A DNA stretch of 59,954 nt from Gammaproteobacteria bacterium (GTDB lineage Bacteria > Pseudomonadota > Gammaproteobacteria > S012-40), in contig CAKKRP010000116.1 of assembly GCA_919902765.1 (NCBI GenBank), forward strand, positions 1-59,954, read 5' to 3'. The notes under the pieces were generated by a model. It saw only the letters and a list, made by a program, of their open reading frames with translations, did not search any database and was not told where the DNA came from. Shown here piece after piece: positions 8,342 to 16,372 of the stretch. Made by a program: the position numbers and the translations under genes. Positions within the stretch are counted from its first letter, which is position 1. Each line of letters begins with the position of its first letter.

Positions 8342-8677
8342 ATGCCACGCATTACCGTATTACCCCACGCAGATCTATGCCCCGATGGCGTGTCATTTGA
8401 TGCGCGCCCCGGCATGTTATTGTGCGATGCGCTAGCAAAACACGGCGTGGAAATCGAACACGCCTGCGCAAAATCCTGCGTGTGTACCACTTGCCATGTA
8501 CTGGTGCGCCACGGCTTTGATTCACTGCGCGCTGCGTCGGACGACGAGGAAGATCAACTCGGTAAGGCCTGGGGGCTGGAAGCACACTCGCGTCTCAGTT
8601 GCCAGGTGGCGGTGGGCCAAAACGATCTTGAAATTGAGATTCCACGCTATACGCTCAACGCCGTGAGTGAACATTGA
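8342..8677 (+). CDS. fdx: [2Fe-2S] ferredoxin, ISC type
   Basis: A 111-residue adrenodoxin-like ferredoxin supplying electrons to Fe-S assembly. The ligands Cys42, Cys48, Cys51 and Cys87 and the free Cys46 (CAKSCVCTTCHVLV, SRLSCQ) sit at exactly the E. coli Fdx positions. The start codon is one base after the hscA stop, so the two genes are very likely co-translated. The C-terminus IPRYTLNAVSEH resembles the IscS-interacting end of Fdx. Confidence 0.92.
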   Translation: MPRITVLPHADLCPDGVSFDARPGMLLCDALAKHGVEIEHACAKSCVCTTCHVLVRHGFDSLRAASDDEEDQLGKAWGLEAHSRLSCQVAVGQNDLEIEIPRYTLNAVSEH

Positions 8678-8695
8678 AGACCGCTCATTAGACAT

Positions 8696-8711
8696 TGTAG
8701 CATACCCTACA
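8696..8711. promoter_or_regulatory. NifA upstream activator sequence before nifV
   Basis: TGTAGCATACCCTACA is an exact TGT-N10-ACA site, 99 bases from its last base to the -24 GG of the promoter at 8807. It shares the flanks (TGTAG and C-ACA) of the site at 3851. Confidence 0.75.
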
Positions 8712-8806
8712 ATGCGCGCCTCCGTACTCCACAAATGTCGTGTTCCAACGCACTGGAGTTTACCAAAAAATGATCCCATGCTATTGAATAATATAACATA
8801 TTACAC

Positions 8807-8825
8807 CTTGGCATATGCGCTGCAA
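8807..8825 (+). promoter_or_regulatory. Sigma-54 promoter of nifV operon
   Basis: CCTTGGCATATGCGCTGCA has GG (8810-8811) and GC (8822-8823) 12 bases apart. The -24 block is TTGGCA, the -12 block CTGCA, one base from consensus TTGCA. Expected start near 8835, just before ATG 8860. Confidence 0.75.
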
Positions 8826-8859
8826 TTATCGCTATATAGACTCATACAAGGCCCATCAT

Positions 8860-10005
8860 ATGCGCGACGCTTTTATCACGATCAATGACACAACATTGCG
8901 CGACGGTGAACAAAGCGCGGGCGTGGCCTTTAACATCGGCGAACGTATCGCCATCGCGCGCGCCTTGGCGGACGCCGGTGTACCTGAGATCGAGATCGGC
9001 GTTCCGGCAATCGGCGGTGAAGAATTGGACGCCATCGAGGCCATCACTCAATTGGGTTTGCCCGCGCACCTGATGGTGTGGGGCCGGATGTGCGAGGCCG
9101 ATCTGCGTAGCGCCGCCGCCTGCCATGTGCATCTGGTCAATCTTTCCATCCCGGTATCGGATATCCAATTGCAGCATAAGATGCAGCGCGACCGCGCCTG
9201 GGCGCTGGTCAATGTCGAGCGCATCGTGGCGATGGCAGTCGATGCGGGTGTCGATGTGTGCGTCGGCGCCGAAGACGCCTCGCGCGCCGATCCCGATTTT
9301 TTGTATCAGGTCGCGGAAGTCGCACAAGCTGCCGGTGCGCGCCGTTTTCGTTTTGCCGACACCCTGGGTTTGCTCGACCCCTTCACGGCGTTCGCGCGCA
9401 TTGCCAAGCTGCGGAGTGTCATCGATATGGAAATCGAAATGCACGCGCACGACGACCTCGGCATGGCGACCGCAAATACGGTCGCGGCGGTACTCGCGGG
9501 CGCGACGCATATCAATACCACAGTAAACGGCCTGGGCGAACGCGCGGGCAACGCGCCGCTGGAAGAGGCGGTGATGGCCTTGCGCGTCGCCTACAACATT
9601 GACACCGGCATCGACACACTGAGCTTTCCCGAGATCTCGCGTTTGGTGGCACAGGCCTCTGGGCGTCCGGTGGCGCCTAATAAGAGCATCGTCGGCGAGG
9701 CCGTATTCACGCACGAATCCGGCATCCATGTCGATGGTCTGCTGAAGAATATTCTCAATTACCAGGCCTTTGATCCTGCGGTGGTCGGGCGCGCGCACCG
9801 CCTAGTGTTAGGCAAACATTCGGGCACGCAAGCGGTGCGTCAGGCCTATGCGCAACTGGGAATATTTTTGCGCAACGATGAGGCGCGCTTAATGTTGCAG
9901 TGTGTGCGCAATCATGCACAACTCACCAAACAGGCGCCATCGCAAAGCGATCTAAAACGTTTTTACCTGGAAGCCGCCACCCACGCCGCGCTACAGACAT
10001 GCTGA
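8860..10005 (+). CDS. nifV: Homocitrate synthase NifV
   Basis: A 381-residue enzyme of the alpha-isopropylmalate/homocitrate synthase family that condenses acetyl-CoA and 2-oxoglutarate to homocitrate, the organic part of FeMo-cofactor. It shows the family signatures NDTTLRDGEQSAGVAF (near residue 8), HAHDDLGMATANT and the C-terminal HESGIHVDGLLKN and GKHSGT. The length fits NifV and lacks the regulatory domain of LeuA. ATG 8860 gives the canonical N-terminus; the frame is open to 8815, but that segment overlaps the sigma-54 promoter. It has its own NifA/sigma-54 promoter and heads the nifV-nifW-fixABCX run. Confidence 0.93.
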   Translation: MRDAFITINDTTLRDGEQSAGVAFNIGERIAIARALADAGVPEIEIGVPAIGGEELDAIEAITQLGLPAHLMVWGRMCEADLRSAAACHVHLVNLSIPVSDIQLQHKMQRDRAWALVNVERIVAMAVDAGVDVCVGAEDASRADPDFLYQVAEVAQAAGARRFRFADTLGLLDPFTAFARIAKLRSVIDMEIEMHAHDDLGMATANTVAAVLAGATHINTTVNGLGERAGNAPLEEAVMALRVAYNIDTGIDTLSFPEISRLVAQASGRPVAPNKSIVGEAVFTHESGIHVDGLLKNILNYQAFDPAVVGRAHRLVLGKHSGTQAVRQAYAQLGIFLRNDEARLMLQCVRNHAQLTKQAPSQSDLKRFYLEAATHAALQTC

Positions 10006-10019
10006 GAGGGAATGACATC

Positions 10020-10097
10020 ATGCGCCATACCGAAGTACGCGACACCCAAGCCGGCCGCTTTGAAACACACAAACCCCATGGCACGGAGATTTTATGA
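10020..10097 (+). CDS. Possible 25-residue leader/small ORF
   Basis: ATG 10020 follows GAGGGAATGACATC and reads 25 codons of basic, hydrophilic peptide ending in TGA that overlaps the nifW ATG (ATGA, 10094-10097). The overlap suggests translational coupling to nifW. No homologue is recognised; it may simply be spacer. Confidence 0.25.
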   Translation: MRHTEVRDTQAGRFETHKPHGTEIL

Positions 10098-10423
10098 CTA
10101 CGTTATTGAATCGTCTTAACGCATTGTCGGCGGCCGAGGAATTTTTTGAATTCTTCGCAGTGCCCTACGTACCGGCCGTGGTGCATGTGCATCGTCTGCA
10201 CATACTCAAGCGCTTCCACCAGTATTTACGCGCGACGCCGGGATTATGGGAAAAAAATCTTGAGCAACAGCACGCCACCTGCAAACAGTTATTGTTGCGT
10301 GCATACGAGGATTTTGTACACTCCACCGCCGCGCGCGAAAAGGTGTTCAAGGTGTTTCAAGATCAAGAAGGGAGTCATGTTTCGCTCGACCGTTTGCGTG
10401 CCACGCTACCATCAAAGGCCTGA
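10094..10423 (+). CDS. nifW: Nitrogenase-stabilizing/protective protein NifW
   Basis: A 109-residue protein with the NifW N-terminus: a short leader then SAAEEFFEFFAVPYVP, followed by the VHRLHILKRFHQYL helix. NifW associates with the MoFe protein and helps protect it, particularly from oxygen damage, and may take part in its maturation. The length is normal for the family. It is located 10 bases before the fixA start and downstream of nifV, as in many nif clusters. Confidence 0.88.
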   Translation: MTTLLNRLNALSAAEEFFEFFAVPYVPAVVHVHRLHILKRFHQYLRATPGLWEKNLEQQHATCKQLLLRAYEDFVHSTAAREKVFKVFQDQEGSHVSLDRLRATLPSKA

Positions 10424-10433
10424 GGAGGAAACC

Positions 10434-11279
10434 ATGCACATCGTCGTCTGCATCAAACAAGTACCGGACAGCGCGCAAATCCGCGTGCATCCCGTGACCA
10501 ACACTATCATGCGCCAAGGCGTGCCCGCGATCATCAACCCCTACGATCTGGCCTCGCTGGAAGAGGCATTGCGCCTTAAGGACAAACTCGGCGGGCGCGT
10601 CACGGTGTTGTGCATGGGCCCGCCACAAGCGGAAAGCGCCTTGCGCAAGGCGCTTTCCTTTGGCGCGGACGAGGCCATCTTGGTGACCGACCGCGCGTTC
10701 GCGGGATCGGACACGCTAGCCACTTCTTTCGCGCTGGCATCGGCCATCACACAAATTCAAAAGGATATGCCGGTGGACATCGTTTTTACCGGAAAGCAAA
10801 CCATCGACGGCGACACTGCGCAAGTCGGCCCCGGTATCGCCAAGCGCTTGGGCCTGCAATTGTTGACCTATGTATCCAAGATCGACGGCGTCGATTTGGA
10901 CAAAGGCGAGATCGTAGTGCAGCGGCGCGCCGAAGGTGGCGCACAGGTATTGCGCACACGCTTGCCGTGTTTAATCACCACGATAGAAGGCATCAACGAC
11001 ATACGTTTCGCCACCATGCCGAATATGTTTCGCGCCGCGCGTTATGCGCTCAAGACCTGGGATGCGAAAACCGCAGGCGTCGAAGATTTAACGAAAGTCG
11101 GTTTAAAGGGTTCCCCCACCATCGTCAGCAAGGTATTTGCACCGCAGACCAAGGCGCAAAAGGCCGAGCTGATCGATAGTGAAGGCCGCAAACCGCGCGA
11201 TCTGGCGCTGACCTTGGTGACCAAACTTTTTACGCGTCATCCTAAACTGCGCGACGAAATTAACTCACGCGCCCTATGA
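10434..11279 (+). CDS. fixA: FixA, electron transfer flavoprotein beta subunit
   Basis: A 281-residue EtfB-family protein (start MHIVVCIKQVPD, then INPYDLASLEEALRLKD and a GKQTIDGDTAQVGPGIAKRL segment). With FixB it forms the flavoprotein part of the FixABCX complex, which splits electrons from NADH so that one pair reduces quinone and the other the low-potential ferredoxin or flavodoxin that feeds nitrogenase. ATG 10434 follows a strong GAGGAGG site; the open frame extends upstream across nifW but is out of the family. The first of four adjacent fix genes. Confidence 0.93.
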   Translation: MHIVVCIKQVPDSAQIRVHPVTNTIMRQGVPAIINPYDLASLEEALRLKDKLGGRVTVLCMGPPQAESALRKALSFGADEAILVTDRAFAGSDTLATSFALASAITQIQKDMPVDIVFTGKQTIDGDTAQVGPGIAKRLGLQLLTYVSKIDGVDLDKGEIVVQRRAEGGAQVLRTRLPCLITTIEGINDIRFATMPNMFRAARYALKTWDAKTAGVEDLTKVGLKGSPTIVSKVFAPQTKAQKAELIDSEGRKPRDLALTLVTKLFTRHPKLRDEINSRAL

Positions 11280-11293
11280 CATGAGGACGATTT

Positions 11294-12394
11294 ATGAGTG
11301 ACGAAACAACCACCACCGCTGCGAAAAAGCCCGCTGGGCGCAAGAAATTCGAACTTGATCCACGCTTAGCCGCGTATCAGGGCGTGTGGGTGTTCATCGA
11401 ACTAGAGCGCGGCGCGGTACACCCAGTGTCGTGGGAACTGCTCGGCGAAGGGCGCAAACTCGCCGATAAACTAGCGGTGGAACTCGCGGGTGTGGTGTTG
11501 GGCACGACCGCCAGCGGTACGCGCGCGGCGTGTGAGCAGGCCTTTCACTATGGTGCCGATCTTTGCTACGTGATCGAAGATCCGGTGCTGGAAAATTACC
11601 GCAACGAACCCTACACCGGCGGGCTGACCAACCTCGTGCAGACCTATCAACCGGAGATCTTGCTGCTTGGCGCAACCACACTCGGTCGCGATCTCGCGGG
11701 CAGCGTCGCGACGACATTGCAAACGGGGCTTACCGCCGATTGCACCGAGCTCAACATTGATATGGAAAATCGCAGCCTTGCCGCCACCCGGCCCACCTTT
11801 GGCGGCAGCCTGTTGTGCACTATTGTGACCCTAAACTATCGTCCGCAAATGGCCACCGTGCGCCCGCGCGTGATGCACATGCCGGAACGCAACCCGTTAC
11901 GCAGCGGACGCATCGTGCCCCATACACTGGCGTTGATAGAATCCGACATTATCACCAAGGTGCTGGACTACATCCCGGATAATTTACAAGAGAAACCACA
12001 ATTACCGTTCGCCGATATCATCGTCGCCGGCGGGCGCGGTTTAAAACGCAAAGACAATTTCAATCTGATCTGGGAGCTCGCCAAGGTGCTGGGCGCGGAG
12101 GTGGGCGCGTCGCGCCCCGTCGTGCAGGCCGGTTGGGTGGACCTCGAACGGCAGGTGGGTCAATCCGGGAAAACGGTCAGGCCGAAATTATATATCGCGG
12201 CGGGCATCTCCGGCGCCATACAACATCGCGTCGGCATGGAAAGTTCGGACGTCATCATTGCCATTAACGAAGACCCCAACGCGCCCATTTTCGATTTCGC
12301 CACCTACGGCATCGTCGGCAATGCAATGGTGATTCTACCGGCGCTTACCGAAACGTTCCGCCAACAGCTCGCAGTGACGAAAATTGCAGTTTAG
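11294..12394 (+). CDS. fixB: FixB, electron transfer flavoprotein alpha subunit
   Basis: A 366-residue EtfA-family partner of FixA. An N-terminal Rossmann-like half (~45-200) is followed by the FAD-binding C-terminal domain with [51 protein letters not shown] (split here by the motif names) and the [17 protein letters not shown] region, all typical. The N-terminus carries a Lys-rich extension of ~20 residues ([20 protein letters not shown]), common in nitrogen-fixation FixB. It begins 14 bases after fixA. Confidence 0.92.
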   Translation: MSDETTTTAAKKPAGRKKFELDPRLAAYQGVWVFIELERGAVHPVSWELLGEGRKLADKLAVELAGVVLGTTASGTRAACEQAFHYGADLCYVIEDPVLENYRNEPYTGGLTNLVQTYQPEILLLGATTLGRDLAGSVATTLQTGLTADCTELNIDMENRSLAATRPTFGGSLLCTIVTLNYRPQMATVRPRVMHMPERNPLRSGRIVPHTLALIESDIITKVLDYIPDNLQEKPQLPFADIIVAGGRGLKRKDNFNLIWELAKVLGAEVGASRPVVQAGWVDLERQVGQSGKTVRPKLYIAAGISGAIQHRVGMESSDVIIAINEDPNAPIFDFATYGIVGNAMVILPALTETFRQQLAVTKIAV

Positions 12395-12414
12395 TTTTCC
12401 TACAGGAGGCGTAT

Positions 12415-13713
12415 ATGTCTGAAATATTCGATGCCATCGTAGTCGGCGCAGGCCCCTCCGGAAACGCCGCCGCCTATACCATGGCCAAGGCCGGACTGAA
12501 AGTCTTGCAATTGGAGCGTGGCGAGTATCCTGGCTCCAAAAACGTTCAGGGCGCCATCTTGTATGCCGATGCACTGGAGCGTATCATCCCCGATTTCCGC
12601 GAGGACGCTCCATTAGAGCGGCATTTGATCGAACAACGCATGTGGGTGTTGGACGAAGAATCTTATGTCGGCACGCATTACCGCTCTAACGAATTCAACA
12701 AGCAACCGTATAACCGCTACACGATCATACGCGCGCAATTCGACAAATGGTTTTCAAAAAAGGTGCAAGAGGCGGGCGCGCTCGTCATCTGCGAAACCAC
12801 CGTGCGCGAACTGTTGCTCGACGGCGAGCGTGTCATCGGTGTGCGCACGGATCGTGATGGCGGCTCGATCTATGCCGATATCGTCGTGCTTGCCGATGGC
12901 GTGAATTCTTTATTGGCCAAGAAGGCGGGTTTCCATCCCGAATTAGAGCCCAAAAATGTCGCGCTCGCGGTGAAAGAGATACATTTTTTGCCGGAAACCA
13001 CACTAGAACAGCGTTTCAATATTGGCGCGGATGAGGGCGTCGTCATCGAAATGGTCGGCAAGATCACCAAGGGCATGGTCGGCACCGGCTTCCTTTACAC
13101 CAACAAAGAATCGCTGACCATAGGTGTAGGTTGCATGTTATCCGACTTCAAACAACAACAGATTACGCCCTACGCATTGCTGGAACAAATGAAGGCGCAT
13201 CCCGCCATCAAACCGCTGCTCGACGGCGGCGAAATGAAGGAATACACCGCGCACCTGATCCCCGAGGGCGGCTACAACGCCATCCCGCAATTGTGCGGCG
13301 ACGGCTGGTTGATCGTCGGCGACGCAGGCATGTTCGTCAATGCGGTACATCGTGAGGGCTCCAATTTAGCAATGACCAGTGGCCAACTGGCGGGCCAGAC
13401 CGTGGTGGAACTAAAAACGCACAACCAAGAACTCACGGCAACGAACTTGAAACTCTACAAACACAAATTGGACGCCAGCTTTGTGATGAAAGATTTGAAA
13501 AAATATAAAAATCTGCCCCATGTGTTACATCAAAACCGCCAGTTTGTCACGTCTTATCCCGAATTGGTGAACAAGGCCGCACATGAGATGCTGGTCGTCG
13601 ATGGCGTTGACAAAAAAACTAAGGAGCGCGAAATCCGCAAGAGTTTCGTCGCTAAACGCTCGTGGTTCGGGCTCATGGGTGATGCGTTCAAATTATGGAG
13701 GGCCTTCGAATGA
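12415..13713 (+). CDS. fixC: FixC, flavoprotein-quinone oxidoreductase subunit
   Basis: A 432-residue ETF-quinone oxidoreductase-like flavoprotein. The dinucleotide fold opens the protein ([20 protein letters not shown], residues 6-25), with an FAD segment [19 protein letters not shown] near residue 303. In the FixABCX complex it passes one branch of the bifurcated electrons to the membrane quinone pool. AGGAGG lies 6 bases upstream of ATG 12415. Its stop overlaps the fixX start (ATGA). Confidence 0.93.
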   Translation: MSEIFDAIVVGAGPSGNAAAYTMAKAGLKVLQLERGEYPGSKNVQGAILYADALERIIPDFREDAPLERHLIEQRMWVLDEESYVGTHYRSNEFNKQPYNRYTIIRAQFDKWFSKKVQEAGALVICETTVRELLLDGERVIGVRTDRDGGSIYADIVVLADGVNSLLAKKAGFHPELEPKNVALAVKEIHFLPETTLEQRFNIGADEGVVIEMVGKITKGMVGTGFLYTNKESLTIGVGCMLSDFKQQQITPYALLEQMKAHPAIKPLLDGGEMKEYTAHLIPEGGYNAIPQLCGDGWLIVGDAGMFVNAVHREGSNLAMTSGQLAGQTVVELKTHNQELTATNLKLYKHKLDASFVMKDLKKYKNLPHVLHQNRQFVTSYPELVNKAAHEMLVVDGVDKKTKEREIRKSFVAKRSWFGLMGDAFKLWRAFE

Positions 13714-13997
13714 TCAAGGTCGAGGAAAAATTGTTTCAAAATCGCTATCGCGTCGATGCCGGACGTCCGCATATCGACATCGTCGATCCCGACGTCTGCC
13801 GGGTGCAATGCGCCGACCAACCCTGCACGGTGTGCTGCCCGGCCGCCTGCTATACGGCCGAGGGCGATGGGCGCGTGACACTCATCACCGACGGCTGCTT
13901 AGAATGCGGCACCTGCCGGATTATCTGCACTGAGCATCGCAACGTGCAATGGGAGTATCCGCGCGGCGGTTACGGCATCCTGTTCAAATTCGGTTGA
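13710..13997 (+). CDS. fixX: FixX, ferredoxin-like subunit
   Basis: A 95-residue ferredoxin-like protein. Cys63-x2-Cys66-x2-Cys69-x3-Cys73 ([11 protein letters not shown]) gives one [4Fe-4S] site; further cysteines at 30, 34, 39, 42, 43 and 47 may form a second one. The ending [14 protein letters not shown] is the conserved FixX terminus. It transfers electrons with FixC to quinone or ferredoxin. The ATG overlaps the fixC stop, so the two are translationally coupled. It is the last gene of the nif block. Confidence 0.93.
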   Translation: MIKVEEKLFQNRYRVDAGRPHIDIVDPDVCRVQCADQPCTVCCPAACYTAEGDGRVTLITDGCLECGTCRIICTEHRNVQWEYPRGGYGILFKFG

Positions 13998-14013
13998 ATA
14001 TATAATATCCAAG

Positions 14014-14190
14014 CTATGGTAGACCCCGGTGTTTCAAAGGTCTCCACATGGGGGGGTTAGCTCCTGGACTCCGAAAAGGCAAGTAGCAAGACCTGCCCAT
14101 GCTGCTCCGATTGTCGCTGGCGAACTGTAATGGGCGTTGCCGGGGTTGCTTCCGGCCATAGAGGCGGACATTATTCCGGACTAATATTTT
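14014..14190. repeat. Non-coding, repeat-like stretch between fixX and fic
   Basis: No gene is supported here. The stretch is more GC-rich than the AT-rich promoter that follows, has GGGGGGG at 14051-14057, and shows no convincing ribosome sites. A minus-strand open frame of 78 codons covers it but reads as low-complexity basic peptide. Its character is that of a dispersed intergenic repeat or the remnant of a mobile element; only a similarity search could show this. Confidence 0.25.
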
Positions 14191-14193
14191 CCT

Positions 14194-14222
14194 TTGACGA
14201 ATATATCTATTTGATATATTGT
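14194..14222 (+). promoter_or_regulatory. fic promoter overlapped by a palindromic operator
   Basis: TTGACG (14194-14199) resembles a -35 box and TATTGT (14217-14222) a -10 box at 17-base spacing. Lying over the spacer, AATATATC (14200-14207) and GATATATT (14213-14220) form a perfect 8-bp inverted repeat with a 5-base centre, a typical repressor site. CGGACATTAT occurs at 14165-14174 and again at 14244-14253, the latter overlapping the start codon. Confidence 0.5.
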
Positions 14223-14251
14223 TATATATTAAACATATAAAACCGGACATT

Positions 14252-15469
14252 ATGATGCTTCAAGATCGCGGCGAGGCCATTTCCTTGATGGAGCCCATGC
14301 TCATCCGCGAGGGGATGCCCCTGCGTGCAGGGTTGACCGACCTCGCGCTATATCTCGCGCAGAAAAGCAGCGGGTTCCGGCGTTCCTTGCCCGCGAGTTT
14401 GCTAACCTCGCTGGCCGAACTCGTGCGTGCGATGAATTGTTACTACAGCAACTTGATAGAAGGTCACGACACGCATCCGGTGGATATTGAGCGCGCGTTG
14501 AATGGAGACTATAGCGAGGATGCGGCCAAACGCGATCTGCAGTTGGAGGCCGCCGCCCATATCGCCGTACAACGGTGGTTGGACGGGGGCGGGTTGCGTG
14601 GGCGAGCGGCCACCATCGACGGGTTGCGCGAGATCCATAGGCGTTTTTATTCCCTTTTGCCTGCCGAATTGCTCATGGTAAGCGACCCGGTTACGGGGCA
14701 ACGCTCGCACGTGGTGCCAGGCGAATTCCGTGAACGCGACGTCAAAGTCGGCGGCCATGTCGCCATCAGCGCCGCTGCGGTGCTGCGGTTTTTGACGCGG
14801 TTTGAGGGTGTTTACAGCACGCTGGGCAAAACGGAGGCCTTGTTGGCAATGGCGGCTGCGCACCACCGCTTGGTTTGGATACACCCGTTCCTCGATGGCA
14901 ACGGGCGCGTAGCGCGTTTGATGTCGCACGCGCTGCTGTGGGATACGTTAGACACCGGCGGCGTTTGGTCGGTCGCGCGCGGTCTTGCGCGCAATGTTGC
15001 GGCGTATAAAGCGCATCTCGCGGCTTGCGACCAATCGCGTCGCAACGATTTCGATGGGCGAGGGAATCTCAGCGAGGAAAGCCTAGCGGAATTTACGCGC
15101 TTTTTCCTCACACTCTGCATAGATCAAGTCACGTTCATGGAACGCTTGGTCGAACCGGATTTATTGCGTACACGCATTTTGCTTTGGGCGGAAGAACAAA
15201 CCCGTTTAGATAGGTTGCCGAAAAAATCCGGCAACATTTTGGAGGCCATGCTTTATCGCGGCGAGCTCCCGCGCGCCGACGTCGCAGGCATCGTTGGAAC
15301 TGGCGAGCGTCAGGCGCGGCGCGTGGTGTCCGCTCTGATCGAATGCGGTATTTTGCGCGCAGAAAGCACGCGCGCGCCCTTGCGGCTGGTCTTTCCCGCA
15401 GCGCTGGCGTCGCGTTGGTTGCCGGGGTTGTTTCCGGAACGTGCGGAGGATCACTTGGGTAAAGCTTAA
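14252..15469 (+). CDS. Fic-domain protein (putative AMPylase) with C-terminal winged helix
   Basis: A 405-residue Fic/DOC-family protein. The active-site motif HPFLDGNGRVARL is near residue 211; the N-terminal inhibitory motif S-x3-E-G (SNLIEG, residues ~67-72) precedes it, which marks a class II self-inhibited enzyme. Fic enzymes transfer AMP or another NMP to hydroxyl side chains. Residues ~320-390 look like a winged helix (RADVAGIVGTGERQARRVVSALIECGIL), so DNA binding and autoregulation through the palindrome upstream are possible. The start is ATG 14252 or 14255; the ribosome site is weak. An isolated gene after the nif block, possibly acquired. Confidence 0.88.
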   Translation: MMLQDRGEAISLMEPMLIREGMPLRAGLTDLALYLAQKSSGFRRSLPASLLTSLAELVRAMNCYYSNLIEGHDTHPVDIERALNGDYSEDAAKRDLQLEAAAHIAVQRWLDGGGLRGRAATIDGLREIHRRFYSLLPAELLMVSDPVTGQRSHVVPGEFRERDVKVGGHVAISAAAVLRFLTRFEGVYSTLGKTEALLAMAAAHHRLVWIHPFLDGNGRVARLMSHALLWDTLDTGGVWSVARGLARNVAAYKAHLAACDQSRRNDFDGRGNLSEESLAEFTRFFLTLCIDQVTFMERLVEPDLLRTRILLWAEEQTRLDRLPKKSGNILEAMLYRGELPRADVAGIVGTGERQARRVVSALIECGILRAESTRAPLRLVFPAALASRWLPGLFPERAEDHLGKA

Positions 15470-15798
15470 AACGGCAATTGGCGGCAATTGGGATACCTAC
15501 GGCACGGCATTGGGGTCACACACGGCATTGGGGTCAGGCCTTACATTTTACATTTTCGAGGCGGATTCTACTCCCAAGCGCGTCACCTTTAGAAAAATGG
15601 CGGGCATCCTCCTCCTTATCCAGGTGATGATAACTTTTTGCGTTACCAAACTCTGAACGCCTCAACTTGCCCATGCGCTTCGCACGCCAACCATGTAGCA
15701 TGCAAAGAAAAGGGAGAACAGGGGCTAAGCCAACGCAAATAGACTACACTAATCCATAGGCCTCGCCACCCTAGCAATTACATTATCGGAGAACACCT
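15470..15798. repeat. Gene-free stretch with a tandem 16-mer
   Basis: CACGGCATTGGGGTCA occurs at 15503-15518 and 15521-15536. After the second copy follow GGCC and TTACATTTTACATTTT. GGCAATTGGCGGCAATTGG just before (from 15475) is another short tandem. This 'TTGGGGTCA' context resembles ends of REP-associated or IS200-like elements, but no transposase is present. The rest, up to the ribosome site GGAGA at 15788, shows no gene. Confidence 0.4.
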
Positions 15799-16359
15799 AT
15801 GTTCACGCCCATTTCGGAATCGGAAACAGAAATAATCAGCTTCTGGTTTTCAGCGCGGGCGCAAGCCTTGTGGTTTAATTCCGACCCCGCTTTTGATGCG
15901 GAGATACGCACGCAGTTTGAAGAAATCTATCAGCAAGCCAAGGCGGGCGCGCTGGATGCGTGGCGCAGCGATGCACAAGGTGCGCTGGCATTGTGCATTT
16001 TACTGGATCAATTTCCGCTGAATATGTATCGCGGTCTTGCTGCCAGCTTCGCCACGGAAGCAATGGCGCGCGAGGTCGCAAAATCGGCGATAGACGCGGG
16101 CTTAGATCAAGCAATCGGTACCGATAAGAGGGCATTTTTTTATTTGCCCTTCATGCACAGCGAACATCTCAATGATCAAAATTATTCGGTGAATTTGTTC
16201 GAACGCGCGGGCATGACGGAAGGCTTGCACTACGCCAAGCACCACCGCGAAATCATACGGCGTTTTGGGCGATTCCCGCACCGTAACGCGATATTGAAGC
16301 GTGCCAGTACAGAACAAGAATTGGCGTATCTCGCCTCGCCTGAGGCGTTTAAAGGCTGA
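15799..16359 (+). CDS. DUF924 family protein
   Basis: A 186-residue all-helical, TPR-like protein. It has the DUF924 features: an N-terminal ISFWFS...WF segment, ALALCILLDQFPLNMYRGLAASFATE in the middle (residues ~67-92), and a C-terminal FLPFMHSEHLNDQ... YAKHHREIIRRFGRFPHRNAIL region. The family is widespread in proteobacteria with no established activity. GGAGAACACC precedes ATG 15799. It appears to be monocistronic, convergent with pgeF. Confidence 0.85.
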   Translation: MFTPISESETEIISFWFSARAQALWFNSDPAFDAEIRTQFEEIYQQAKAGALDAWRSDAQGALALCILLDQFPLNMYRGLAASFATEAMAREVAKSAIDAGLDQAIGTDKRAFFYLPFMHSEHLNDQNYSVNLFERAGMTEGLHYAKHHREIIRRFGRFPHRNAILKRASTEQELAYLASPEAFKG

Positions 16360-16372
16360 ACACTGCTGTAAA

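Noticed and set aside
8342-8677. Nitrogenase electron-donor ferredoxin (FdxN-like)
   Set aside because: Cysteine positions and neighbours match the ISC ferredoxin exactly, not the 2[4Fe-4S] nif ferredoxins.
8842-9798. 318-codon antisense frame opposite nifV
   Set aside because: Composition reflects the reversed third-position GC bias of nifV; His/Arg-rich without any family motif, while nifV on the other strand is complete.
14014-14250. 78-codon minus-strand frame between fixX and fic
   Set aside because: Arg/Pro-rich, no ribosome site, overlaps the fic promoter; more likely repeat sequence than gene.
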